A stretch of 64,000 nucleotides of DNA from Saxidomus purpurata (Eukaryota; Mollusca; Bivalvia; Venerida; Veneridae): the NCBI GenBank assembly GCA_022818135.1, contig JAFMSR010000005.1, positions 19,739,991-19,803,990 on the forward strand, given 5' to 3'. The position numbers and the translations under genes are program-made. The notes below the pieces were generated by a model. The model did no database searches, was not told the origin of the DNA, and worked only from the letters and a program-made list of their open reading frames with translations. Of this stretch, positions 37,795 through 49,324 are shown piece after piece (position 1 is the stretch's first letter; each line of letters opens with the position of its first letter).

Positions 37795-39340
37795 TTTTGG
37801 TATCGGGTAATGTATTGAGTATGGCATTTAGATCACCTTGAATATCCTTTTACCTACGGCGAATTGTTTTTAGCTCGCCTGAGTACAAGTGTTCACGATG
37901 ATGAGCTATTGCTACCACTCAGTTTCCGCTGTGCGTTCAAATCGTATGAAAAATCACTGGACCAATTTTAACCAAACTTCACATGAATGTTCCGTGAATG
38001 ACCCTCATCAAAGAGTGTTCACATGAAGAAATTCCAATTAAATCTCTTGGTTGCTATGGCACAATTAGGTAAAACTTTATACATGTTTTTTTCAAAATTT
38101 GTTCTTGTAAAAATAAACTTTGATTTACTTGCTTTTTATGCTTTATTTAAATTTTTGTCGTTGAAGAGATCTGGATGTTTAACTTTACTACTTTTTTATT
38201 TGAATCGTAGGGTCTCGATTGGAACTATATATTTAAATGTAAAATTTTCAAACCAAAATATTAAATGCAGCTTGTTCTTTAACAATTCTTCCAGTTTCCC
38301 TCGTACACGACGCTAACCTTTAGTAGATCAATTTCGCTTTTAAGTTAGGTTAGGCAGTTTAAAATACAGTATGGATTAGTATTAAGTGATAAGCTAGTAA
38401 TAACCATAACAATCACGATAATAACAATAATAAATAATAACAACTAATAATAATAATAATTTCATACTGAAAACCATGTTATATTCAGAGACCATTTTTT
38501 CAGTGCATAACTTAATATGCAGATCAAATCTACTTACCATGCAAAAACATGTATTCACGTCATTTTTGATTTGTAAATATATCGTGAAATTTAATAATCA
38601 CCTATGGATACAAAATTGGTTAACACGAATATTAACATTAAATTTCATTGGTTTTCAGTAACTTTCATTCTGTATTTTAAACTGCACTTGCTGCTTGGTG
38701 TAAGGGAATGTACGAGAGAAACAGGAACGACAGTAAAGGAGCATTTGCAATAGATACTAAATTGGATATAGATTAAAATTTACTTTAAATGAACGTTCTT
38801 CTCGAATTAGTGAAAAGTACATGTGTACATTACTAAGTCAAACCGATGTAAAAGACCACCTACAAATGCATACCAATAGGGAGAAAATACTTGCACCATT
38901 CAAACCCAATTGTGTGACATTACTTTATTTTTAATAAAAATAACATGCCAGGAGTATAGCAATAATTTGTCAACAGAGATACGCTTCCGTGAGAAATGGC
39001 GTCATATGACATTGACATAAATAAATCTTCACTGATAAATAATTTAACCGTTCTTCACTGATAAATAATTTAACCGTAAACAGATTTCTTATTGGAATTA
39101 CTTGTGAACAATCTTTGTTAAGGGTTATTCACGACATATTCGTGTGAAGTTTAGTGAAAATTGGTCCAATAGTTTTCACAAGATTTGAACGAAAAGCGAA
39201 CGCTGAGTGGTCATGATAGCTCATCATCCTGAACACGTGTGCTCATGCGAGCTAAACACAATTTGTCGTAGGTATTAGGGCATTTAGGGTAATATAAATG
39301 CCATACTGCAATACATAACCTGATTTTCGATTTCAGATTT
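37795..39340. mobile_element. Long-arm inverted-repeat element, about 1.5 kb
   Basis: The left arm (about 37795-38050) and the complement of the right arm (about 39080-39340) match in order: GTATGGCATTTA, ACCTACGRCRAATTGT, TTTAGCTCGC, GATGATGAGCTAT, CCACTCAG, TGGACCAATTTT, AACTTCACA, CGTGAAT and TTGTTCACA-type words. Arms are about 250 bases. The 1.0-kb interior has AT-rich sequence, a 97-codon frame at 38023-38316 with no recognised transposase motif, and an (AAT)-rich run near 38420-38460. A 26-bp direct repeat lies at 39026-39076. No clear target duplication was found, so the exact ends are uncertain. Confidence 0.75.
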
Positions 39341-39832
39341 TAGAGCAATTCTGTATCATTGCATTAAGGTAACATCTTTTACCTCAAACATCATTATCAT
39401 ACCACCAGATTTGATATGACTGATGAGCGATTTTATTACAACCAAACTTGCTATAGTAAAAAATTTATTCGTTTGTCGCATGGCATGTATATCAGTGGAT
39501 ACATTTAGAAATGTCAGTTCATATCGTTTAGTGTTGTCAAGCATACAGTGAGATTTTGTAAGGGGTATCTGCATTGCAAATCAGTTCTAGCGATACTCCA
39601 ATTGTGGATTCCAATTCAATGTTAATTACGTTGGTGAAATATGTCAGTTGTTCACTTTGTAAATGTGATGTATACATATAAATTGATAATACACTTTCCA
39701 ATACCAAAATTACACACGTTTTCTTAAAACGTACTTGTTGGAAATACTCTCTATATTCAGAAGTATACTGTGTTGCACAGTATAACACTTAGTTTTGCGA
39801 AGTTCTTTTAAGAATATTTTGGAAAATCTTTA

Positions 39833-40048
39833 ATGGACTTATTAACAAAGCTATTAAGTAAAATATTTAGTTTTGCGAGTGCCATGAAACGAGAACATCC
39901 CGCCGTTTCTTGTCCGGAGAGAAATCCAAGCCAGCCGCGGGTACAGGGTTCCAGAGCATTTCTCAAAAGAGTTTTTATCTCTGGTTTTACCTGTGCAGCT
40001 AGAGGTCTCGTTGATGGACATTTCAGGCACATATTTGTTTATAGATAG
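39833..40048. other. Denser-GC block open on both strands, unrecognised
   Basis: The block at about 39880-40030 has higher GC than its flanks and is open in one plus-strand frame (71 codons) and one minus-strand frame (74 codons). Neither has a domain I recognise or a proper start context. It may be the remnant of an inserted sequence. Confidence 0.3.
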
Positions 40049-40609
40049 ATGATATTGTGAGTCACTGATACCTATAAACTACTTAATATGGTCATTAAGT
40101 TATGTACATACTATCACATACGAGTTGAGAGTGTATTCATGCTTCATGTCTTCACAATATCTCCGTCTCGATAAGCCCTCGACTCCTTGCTACGACCTTG
40201 TAAAAAAAGGACTTACAAGTAACATTACTTTGCTATTTAAATACATTCTGTATATTGTTATAAACTCGTCTAAGTATTTACAGAATAGGTAAAAATAAAA
40301 GATAAAAAACTGTTTCAGTTTGGTTATTTGTCCTGGAGAAACGTAAGCAATATACCCTGAGTACGAATCTAGGCGTTATAGCCAACCCTTTAGGTGACCT
40401 TGTCCCGAGTCTTAATTAAATTATACCCACGTAACTTCCAGTACAGCTTTGACTGCACTTTGCATTATCCTAGTCGAACTTGGTGATTGTAAGAACTGCA
40501 CTCCACAGGGTCGACTAGACGGAGCTATTCACCCATACAAAGGGTCCACGAACCAAAGCTACACATGCGAGATATTGCCTTTACAAGTTTAGTCTGAACA
40601 TGTTTTTAA

Positions 40610-40850
40610 GAGTTTACGGTAGATGTAGTGTCGTAAAGGTTCACCCATCCTTGTTCCTGTACGAATGGTGCAGGTTCGAATCCCGTCACGGGTATTTTAA
40701 CTCGGAAATAACAGGGTGAACTTTTAGGATTAATGATTGTCTGTAACGGTTGCTTTAAACGACATTTCCTCTGAAACCACACAGTCAATGTGGACGAAAC
40801 TTGGAAGGGATGTTCCTTGCATAAAGCTCTATCGCGTAGCTCCAAGCCGC
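40610..40850 (+). mobile_element. tRNA-like SINE head joined to repeat-element fragment
   Basis: A B box (GCAGGTTCGAATCCCG, 40670-40685) follows a weak A-box region near 40617. After it, 40715-40850 resembles the left part of the element at 34806 (shared CCTCTGAAACC, CAATGTKGA, GGRATGTTCCTTGCAT and AAGCTCTA words). Confidence 0.6.
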
Positions 40851-41033
40851 TAATAAATTCATTAAGGACTTTTTATGACGTACATTTGAAGTTGCCTGTA
40901 TACGTTGCCCCATATGAATTTTGAAGAAAAGGAACCTTTCTGACAACCTTGGTTGATACAACAGATGTCTATCAAATAAATACTTTGACGACAAAAATCA
41001 AAATAAAAAAGTATCAAAGAAATACTTATTTTT

Positions 41034-41976
41034 ATGCCCCCGAAGGGTGGCATATTAAAATCGCACCGTTCGTCTGTCCGTCTGTCCGTCCGTCCGTCTG
41101 TGCGTCCCCACTTACAAATTCATGTCCGGATTGCAACTCTTGCCATGCATTGAAGGATTTTAAAATAACTTGGCACACATGTCTAACACATCAAGACGAC
41201 GTGTCGCGTGCAAGACCCACATCCCTACCTCAAAGGTCAAGGTCACACTTGGAGTATGAAGGTTATGGAATCCTCTATATATGCATACATTCGTGTCCGG
41301 ACTGTAACTTTGTCATGCATTGAAGGATTTTAAAATAACTTGGCACAAATGTCTAGCACATCAAGACGACGTGTCGCGTGCAAGACCCACGTCCCTAGCT
41401 CAAAGGTCAAGGTCATACTTAGAGTTTGAAGGTAATGGATTCCTCTATATATGCATATATGCACACATTCGTGTCCGGACTGTAACTTTGTCAGTCATTG
41501 AAAGATTTTAAAATAATTTGACACAAATGTCTAGCACATCAAGACGCATGTCGCGTGCAAGACCCACATCCCTACCGCAAAGGTCAAGGTCACACTTAGA
41601 ATTTATAGGTAATGGAATCCTGTATATATGCATACATTTGTGTCCGGACTATAACTTTATCATGCTTTGAAGGATTTTAAAATAACTTGACACAAATGTC
41701 TAGCACATCAAGACGGATGTGTCGCGTGCAAGACCACCCCCAGCAAGGTCCCTTGACTTCAAAGGTCAAGGAATCACACTTAGTGTTTAATGTAATCGGA
41801 CTATAACTGTATGCTTTGAAGGGTTTTTAACTTGCACATGTTACAGGTTTCCCCCCCCCCCCCCCCCCTCTTCCCCCCCCCCCCCCCTCATGCATGGAAG
41901 GATTTTAAAATTACATAGCACATTTATTGAGCACATGGAGGGCACACAGACTGTGAGGCACCTCTTTCGGGGGCAT
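41034..41976 (+). mobile_element. Repeat-cored element with short terminal inverted repeats
   Basis: The left end ATGCCCCCGAAGGGTGG matches the complement of the right end (CCTCTTTCGGGGGCAT, 41961-41976), giving a terminal inverted repeat. The left end is followed by TCCGTCTGTCCGTCC. The core holds four to five units of about 170-178 bases, marked by CATTGAAGGATTTTAAAATA at 41148, 41318, 41496 and 41665. They also share CTAGCACATCAAGACG, GTCGCGTGCAAGACC and AAAGGTCAAGGTCA words. Poly-C runs interrupt the last part (41851-41887). The 124-codon open frame here is a repeat artefact. Confidence 0.85.
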
Positions 41977-42429
41977 TCGTCACTTGTGAGGGACAGCTCT
42001 TGTTAAAGTCCACTTTAGGCTAAGGACAACATAGCCTGAATATAAAGAAATAAACATCACTGTGTAGTGTAAACATCCGTGTAGATGCAACGAGCCTTAA
42101 TCTTTTGATAGAATGCACAAAAAGTCGCAAAAAGCCCTTGTAAAATAGTTACCCGTCTTCAAAATGGACCGGCGTTCAAGACTTACTTAATAAAAGGTTC
42201 ACCCCGAGACTTATAATAATACAAGAATTAAATGTTTGTCCTTTCATTTTAAATCCTTTTAACAGGTCTTTTGGAAAAAGTCTTATTTTTGTGACGTGAA
42301 CAACGTGCGGTTTGTACTGCTTAAGGTAAAAATATTTAAACATCAGTGTGTACTACTATATAGTATTAGCTGAAATCAAATTTGTTTCAATGTAAACCGG
42401 TCAGCTGACTTATCGGTATACCTCTCGCC

Positions 42430-42515
42430 AGTTGATAGGTATGTCTTCGAGCCCTGCTTACCACCTTGTTCATAGATATATGTTCGAGCCCTGCCAACCA
42501 CCTTATTCGTCATTT
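42430..42515 (+). repeat. Two-unit repeat with tRNA B-box-like words
   Basis: GTTCGAGCCCTGCCAACCAC (42483) repeats CTTCGAGCCCTGCTTACCAC (42449). It is probably a duplicated SINE remnant. Confidence 0.5.
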
Positions 42516-42855
42516 GACAGTTTCATACAGCACAGCGGTGAAATACCCAACCACTGACATACAAACGCTCGCATACTTATAATTATAGAATTACAATTTA
42601 TAACTGGTCGGCTGCGACAAGTTTTTACATGAATAATTTAACTATTCATTAAAGAATACATACATTTTGTTCTAGTACTTATTTCAGTTATCGTTATGGT
42701 CTGACGTATGCATTTTGCACAATATTGCTCAAAGAAAGAGCAAAAATCATATCCCGACAGCTTATCTCTTCAGATATAGCTTCATATAAGTTGTAGCATG
42801 TTCGCATCAGAATAATAGGTCTAAGGGCAGTGTACAGACACCTGGAGATGTGTAC

Positions 42856-43089
42856 CAGGTGAGCATGTCAGCTTGGTCTCAAAATCTCTTGCTCATAAGA
42901 AATGGCCGAAAGTCCAAGTTTTACATGACAGACATATTTAATAATATTATCAACATATAAACACCTTGAAAAACTTTGGTTTGAAAACGGTGTTGGCACG
43001 TTGTAGATGTCTGTCGTATAAAACTTGGACTTTGGACCATTTTGTTCTATGAGCAAGAGATTTTGAGACTAAATTGACGCGCTCACCTG
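42856..43089. mobile_element. MITE-like element, ~80-bp terminal inverted repeats
   Basis: CAGGTGAGC at the left end and GCTCACCTG at the right end begin inverted arms of about 80 bases. They share GTCTCAAAATCTCTTGCTCA, AAAGTCCAAGTTTTA and GACAGACAT. The arms flank about 70 bases of unique DNA. There is no coding capacity, and the open frames here are artefacts. A target duplication is not obvious. GGTGAGC also occurs at both ends of the element at 34806. Confidence 0.8.
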
Positions 43090-43877
43090 AGACAAATCCC
43101 ATATGTCTGTGGAACAGTGTCAAGACGGTTGTCTCCAAAGCTAAGCCACATTATTCCATATTGCATGTCTCTCTGAGGTCAATTCCATCTGGGGCGAATA
43201 TTGAGAGGGATTGATATTAATCGATATTACCTGTTTCAGAATCGATAATCAATCGACAAATATTAGTGAAGAAACATAAAGCTCAAAGAATATTGATAAG
43301 ACACACTTCTCCAAACAATGACTAAAGGATGGTGTTATTTTTTTAATTATCTCCGATTTTAAGACGACCATCTTACAACACAAATCATGACGGTCAAGAA
43401 AAGAGCACGATCTGCCACCTGGTGGTAAACAACAAAGCCAAGTCACAGTCTAAGCGCTGTACTTCTGCGCACTGTTAGAAAGAACTTACATTAAATTTAC
43501 ACATGCAGTAAGAAATCATTGTTGCTACTGGGGTTAAACGCTTTCAACATTTAGACAAAATCGCCATATCAATATATCGCGATATTTCTTGAATTGAATA
43601 CATGTATATTACTTCATCGGAAAGATATGTCAAGGAAAACTTGAAAAGTTTTGTGACAAATGTAAAAATTATTAACAGCTTGTTACATTACATATCGACA
43701 TGTCGTCGCACTGCATCTCGAAATAGAAGACATAAACACACTAACAGGATGTCCACTATACGTTTCCGTAAATGTATGTATCACCGTGAGTTACTGTGTT
43801 ACGTTCTGTTTTGGTGGTATGTATTACATGTATAGTTGTTAAAAAAATTTTGCTGAATGTATAAGACTGAATATATA
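43090..43877. other. Intergenic DNA, no gene recognised
   Basis: Short frames only. No domain or splice context is visible. Confidence 0.4.
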
Positions 43878-43879
43878 TA

Positions 43880-45444
43880 CTCAGCAAAACTAGAAACGTC
43901 CCTGTTTTAAAGTCGGTGAAGCTTTGTCTGTGTAGTTGCTACATGTTCAATGTACATGTATTTTAAACCCTGGCGATGTTCAGAATACGATCGTGTACAG
44001 TTTACCCGATACGCACGGTTTACATATCGGCCAGTAACCGGAACGGTCATTTGCACGTTTTGCACGTGCACGCTATACATGTCATCCATATGTTGATTGA
44101 GTTCATGTCGTACCATTCATGCGATAGGGGCTATTCTGAAAATTAAATTTTTCTTTTTTTTTTCACTGTTTTCGATATGCCACGGCTTTCCGAAAACGAG
44201 CGAAATCAGGCAATTGGGATGCTTGCGGGTGGGATGTCCGCCAGGGTAGTCGCGCGTCGGTTCGGGTGCTGTCGGAAGACGATTGATCGTCTTGCAGCCC
44301 GGTACCAGCAGACTGGGGCTGTTCACGACCGGCAACGACCTGGTAGGCCTCGTTTAACGACGGCTAGAGCCGATCGTTTCATTACGTTGACGCACTTACG
44401 TCAACGTCATTGGCAGCCACAGTCACTGCTAGGCAATACGGTGTCTCAGGGCAGACCGTTCGCAACCGGTCGCGTCGTGACGCCTACCCAATCAGGGCAC
44501 GCCGCCCGTACCTGGTCAGATAATGACCCAACGTCACCGTGCTGCCAGGCTGTTATGGGCGCGACGTCATCTGAACTGGAGAAGGGCTGACTGGAACCGA
44601 GTTTTGTTCACCGATGAATTTCGGTTCACAGTTAGTCATGCTGACGGAAGATTACAGGTATACAGGCGTAAAAATGAAAGATTCACCGATTGTTGCATTG
44701 TTGAGAAGAACATGTTTGGGGAGGGAGCGTAATGGTCTGGGGTGGGATCATGGGAAACCGGAAGACAGATTTGGTTGTTGTACAGGGCAACATTAATGCA
44801 CAGCGTTATGTTGCAGACGTGCTAAATGCATATGCCTTACCATTTATTCGTCAGCATGGTCCTGGTGTAACATTGATGCAGGACAATGCCCGCCCTCATG
44901 TAGCCAGGGTCACCACTCAATTCTTGCGCAAAATAATGTCAACGTCATGCCATGGCCCGCGGTTTCCCCGGATCTCAACCCCATTGAGCACATATGGGAT
45001 CAGCTGGGCAGCAAAGCACGAGCTAACCATCGATTGACAATGTTCGCGATCTTACACGGGCGTTACAACAGGAATGGAGGAATTTGCCCAACCACTGGTA
45101 TTGCGTTACGTTACGTCGATGCGGCGTAGGATCATTGCATGCATTCATGCAAATGGTGGCCACACTCGGTACTAACGAGATTTACTGGATGTGCCACATT
45201 TCTTATTGAAATTCCATCTCTAAACATTCAATAACACCTTTCTGAGTTTTTGTGATTTTTGATTTTGACCCCTACCTCTCTTGACCGGTTATCTCTCGAA
45301 AAGTTAACAAGATAGCCAGATGCAATTAATTGGTTTTGATACGAAATGAATGAACTTGTTTTTCTTTTTGATTCATAAAGTAACCCTTTTGGTTTTCGAT
45401 AAATCTTTCCTGAAATATGGAGGGACGTTTCTTTTTTTGCTGAG
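43880..45444 (+). mobile_element. Tc1/mariner-type DNA transposon, full length but dead
   Basis: The terminal inverted repeats are about 24 bases: CTCAGCAAAAC then AGAAACGTCCCT at the left (from 43880), and AGGGACGTTTC then GCTGAG at the right (to 45444). Only two positions differ. Both ends are flanked by TA (43878-43879 and 45445-45446), the usual Tc1/mariner target duplication. The total of 1565 bases is typical for the group. The inside encodes a broken transposase (next entry), so it is non-autonomous now. It is the most GC-rich stretch nearby, consistent with an insertion. Confidence 0.93.
44177..45129 (+). pseudogene. Tc1-type transposase pseudogene
   Basis: An ATG at 44177 opens an N-terminal helix-turn-helix region (residues about 8-60, with the paired-like signature ARVVARRFGCCRKTIDRL) and a GRPR AT-hook-like motif (PGRPRLT). 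The DDE catalytic blocks can be read only by changing frame: LFTDEFRF (first Asp, near 44605), VWGGIMG (near 44735), LMQDNARPHVA (second Asp, near 44875) and SPDLNPIEHIWDQL (third acidic residue, near 44960). At least four frame changes are needed (near 44410, 44520, 44720 and 44943). All three acidic residues persist. It cannot make a working enzyme. Confidence 0.9.
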
Positions 45445-45449
45445 TATAC

Positions 45450-46165
45450 ATAACATCAGCGCCACAAATGTTTCCAACGTTAGTAAACGGCGCTTCCCTA
45501 AAAACTTCTTCCCTAATGTAATAAGACATGCGTATGTTGATGTGGGATAAAATGAAAAACAATGGAGGCGTTGCTGAAATGTTGTATTCTAATTTATACG
45601 TATGAAATCGCATATATGCTTTTATTCTGAGGGCGGACTTCACTCGATAAAATTTGGGAGCTTGTCCTTTTATATATAAAAACAGAGCAAATAAAATTTC
45701 TCTGCGCATTCAGGTTATATATATTGTATATAATGAACAAACGATGAAAAGATATTAGTATTCAAATGAGATACATAGTTTTATGTCAAGATTAGTATTC
45801 AAATGAGATACATAGTTTTATGTCGAGATTTCATAAAGAGAGTTGATTATGAATCTCAGCCGACTTGTCGAATTTTGATGTGACATTTATCTAAATCACA
45901 TCGAACTATATTTAACTGCGTATGAATGATAAGCTGTACATCGGTCCAAGTACCCAAAGGAAGGAGATTATTGACATTATGCACTTTCCAAATATTCTGA
46001 AACCAGTGCGACTGGTGTCATGCAGTTTGTTTTGCGTAAAGTTTTCACCGGCACCATTAATTGTGGTACGACTTTGCTATTCTATTGTTGTGTAGGCAGT
46101 GTAGTTTTTATTTATACCAAAAGGAGCGTTGATTAGATGGCCAACTCTTTACAGGAAAACGTTAA
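45450..46165. repeat. Intergenic DNA with a 38-bp direct repeat
   Basis: Two copies of a 38-base unit (about 45753-45790 and 45791-45828, containing TTCAAATGAGATACATAG) lie in tandem. The rest shows no gene. Confidence 0.65.
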
Positions 46166-46169
46166 TATC

Positions 46170-46324
46170 GGGGCTCTACATTTCATCCGCACCGGCATAT
46201 ACCGGCTTACGCCTGTCTGTTCGTTTCATATTGCCAGGCGGAATCGGCAACTATGTCTCGCTATCGGCGTGCGCCGGGTATACGCCGGATATATACCGGC
46301 GTGGATGAAGAGTATATTAGCCCC
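46170..46324. repeat. GC-rich fold-back repeat
   Basis: GGGGCT, then TTTCATCCGCACCGG at the left, pairs with CCGGCGTGGATGAAG and AGCCCC at the right. Inner CCGGCATATACCGGC and GCCGGATATATACCGGC are themselves near-palindromes. It is strikingly GC-rich against AT-rich flanks. It is probably a small fold-back element, with no coding role seen. Confidence 0.75.
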
Positions 46325-47940
46325 ATCCATTATAAAGTTAGCCAGCTACACAAGCAACCAACTATCTCCTTAAATGGATACAGCTACATTTCTCTGATTT
46401 AAATTTCCATTTATGAACCTTAAATAATACATTGTATTGTTATTATTCGCCAACTACAGTTCGATTTCTAGGTCATACATGTTTTTTTAGTTTCAAAATA
46501 GACTGCCCCGAGGTAAGTCGGATCAATAAATTTGAAAATATATCAGTAGTTTTGAAATAAGGTAGTCGTGCGCAACATTGTCCGCGTGGATACAGCCGAA
46601 ATGTTTGAGCGTATTATATGTACGTTTTACTTACGAGTTACTGGTTCGAGCCTTAGTCCGGCCATTTATTTTTCATCTAATTGCTTTCAATGACTTTATG
46701 TTTCTCTTCATTTCCAATAGAAGAAAATAATTGTGTGTTAGCTTCCATGTACTCAGAAGCGATGAAATCAATACGATGTCTTAATAATTTAAAAACAACA
46801 CACACACAACAGCAACGGAAACTATACAAATATTGCTGTTGTCATAGCTGTTGGGAAAATATAGAAACCGCATATGAAATCCATTACATCTAAACGTAGA
46901 ACAACATAAATGACTAAGGGCTGGTCCGGGGTGGGTGATGATGTGGTGTCCCCATTTGGTTGGCAAAATCAAGTATTTTGTCGATGGTGGAATTTCAAAC
47001 ATTTTTCGCCCAATTTACAGCAACTAAATGGGCTATTACGATCACAATTTTGGACTTTTGTAATTGTTTCTGTCTTTCATTAAGATGTTATATAAGCATT
47101 TGACACTTTGTATTATCTCGCCCGCAAATCACCCATTTTTGATCTAAAAAGAGATGGGAATTTCAGTGGTCGATCCTTTTACTGTGAAATAAATAACTCC
47201 AGTTATTTTCAGTCGTATTCAATATTTTAATACAAGTTTTGTATAGAACAATATATTTCCTTCGTCACTGAAAAGAAAAATAGAATATCGCTCCAAAAAA
47301 AATCGGCACACAATTAACTTATAGAGACCGGCAGATACGATGATATTCCTCAAACAGACGATATTAGAAATGCTGGAAAAATTCAAATGAAGCAGTCTTT
47401 TTTTCAGAAACTTTACCTTATTAAGATCTAAAATAAATTTTATTTCCCGATTTTTGTCAGCAACTTTTACAAAATTTGAGACTACTTTATTGTTTGATAT
47501 TATGTTCTAAGTTCCTTTTTGCGTTCGGACCGTATAAGCACGCTGAGTATTATCTGTAGTCTGTCGCAAAATTGTCAAAATTTTTACTTATATGAAAAGT
47601 TTGATAGGGATTGTTAATGCTTTACTATCTTTAACAATTTGTAAGCACATTTTTTTTAAATGTTAATTATAACCTGTTCTTCTTATTATTGGTTATTAAT
47701 CATAACTGTTTTGTATTATTATCGTTTGCGATATTAAAACCGTATACACTGCGATGTCTAAATCACTAAATACGTTAACCCTATTCTAGCTACAATTTTC
47801 TGCATAATTAAAACGCCGTTCGATGGACTATATATCTTAAAAGCCCTTTAAACCAATGTCAGAAACGACGTTATATCGGTTGTGCGTTGAAATTTGTTTT
47901 TTTGCCAGAAAAATTGTAAAAGGTTTATAGCAATAAACAG
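46325..47940. other. Intergenic DNA, no gene recognised
   Basis: Short open frames occur, with a B-box-like CTGGTTCGAGCC near 46640 but no A box. I support no features. Confidence 0.4.
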
Positions 47941-47948
47941 ATTGTTCT

Positions 47949-48056
47949 GTATTGTATTGTATTGTATTGTATTGTATTGTATTGTTTTTTGTATTGTATT
48001 GTATTGTATTGTATTGTATTGTATTGTATTGTATTGTATTGTATTGTATTGTATTG
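47949..48056. repeat. (ATTGT)n pentanucleotide microsatellite
   Basis: About 20 units, interrupted once near 47985 by a run of T. It gives spurious Ile-Val-Leu-Tyr-Cys frames on the plus strand. Confidence 0.97.
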
Positions 48057-48670
48057 ATTTTAATATACAACTGTGAGTTACCGTTATTTATAGTTGATAA
48101 TTGAAATGGTTATTTGTTTGCATTTTTGTGGGTATGTTCTTGTGTTGTTGGTAATACTCATTTTCTGAAAAGTGTTTAATGACATTACAGTTTTGTTGAA
48201 CATAATTATGTAATGGAGGTAATACAAAAAGCTTATTCGGCTATCTTCCACTTGATTCTGTTCATCTTGTTAACAAAACAACCGAATGTTTATAAGACGT
48301 GTAGATTTATGAAATCCACCAACTGCACGACATAAAACAAATCGGCATGTTCAGACGTTTAGTTAATTTCGGTGGTATTCAGGTAGCAAAGTAGGTCAGT
48401 CACTTATATTTATTTGCTCTAAAAAGTCAATGATTTTGTATAATTTCATCATCACTTTATTTTATATTTATTATAGATTTAATAAATGTTTAATATGCTG
48501 CTATGCACACTGAGTCTCTCCATTTTAAATCTATTTAATGTTTGTTTTTCTAAACATAAAGAAGTATAAATAATGTCCTAATTCGTCTACATTTTCTTCT
48601 TTGAAAGTTCCATTAGTGGCATAAGCTTTTAATAAGTAGTTTTGTTATTAGTATAATTGTTTATCGTAAA

Positions 48671-48716
<46 letters not shown>

Positions 48717-48717
48717 T
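48671..48717. repeat. (ATT)n microsatellite
   Basis: About 15 units, some 100 bases before the conserved promoter block of family copy 3. Confidence 0.95.
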
Positions 48718-48817
48718 TTACTATTATTATGGTTCTTGCTACCACTCATGTATGAACTTTTGAAGATAGATTGAAATTGTCTCTACTCATCATATTTAAA
48801 ATTACAAGTCTATTAAA

Positions 48818-49029
48818 AATATCGTGATCTCAAAGCGGAAGAAAATTCACTAATTGATGGATAGCTCGAAACTAATACGTAAACACTGTCTTCGTTTACG
48901 TTTTATATGTCATTTAATTAAACGCTCCATAATCATTTGATTGATGCGCATTATGTTATTTTAACGTGTATATAAAGGCATTCAAAGATGCAACTAAATA
49001 CTGACATTGGGTTAAATCTGTGTATTTAG
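48818..49029 (+). promoter_or_regulatory. Proximal promoter and non-coding exon 1 of family copy 3
   Basis: TATATAAA lies at 48969-48976. Upstream lie ATCGTGATCTC with AAGCGGAAGAAAAT (48823-48845), TTTACGTTTTATATGTCATT (from 48895) and TGATGCGCATTATG near 48942. The TTCAAAGATGCAACT block (48981) follows the TATA box. The non-coding exon ends at TTTAG (49029) before gtaaga. The GCATAATTATGC palindrome of copies 1 and 2 is only half kept. Confidence 0.78.
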
Positions 49030-49324
49030 GTAAGAAATAACTTTATTAGTAAATTGTATCACTTCTCTTTTATGTCTGTTAATTTCCCTTTTTATGGTTA
49101 TTTGAGAATCAATGCTTTTTATTCAGATCATTTTCTAATTGTTTACTTCTTCAATTGAAGAAATTTCTCTATCTTTCATAAATAAGGTATGAACATGTCT
49201 TATTAAAAGAGAATATTTAACAATTGAAAATTGTATTCATTCGTTTCTATGTGTTCGCTGCTTTTAGTGTCTTTTGATCTTTAGCTATCGATCAAATCTA
49301 TTTTCAGAGAAAAAATTCGTCAAC

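Noticed and set aside
40949..41511. 124- and 63-codon plus-strand frames
   Set aside because: Both fall in the 170-178 bp tandem-repeat core and repeat each other's sequence. They are artefacts of the element.
41320..41990. CRISPR-like regular repeats
   Set aside because: Units are about 170-178 bases, directly adjoining and diverged with no unique spacers. The DNA is eukaryotic.
44117..44335. 72-codon minus-strand frame
   Set aside because: Antisense shadow of the Tc1-type transposase N-terminus.
47837..48076. Ile/Val/Leu/Cys- and Asn/Thr/Ile/Gln-repeat frames
   Set aside because: Translations of the ATTGT microsatellite.
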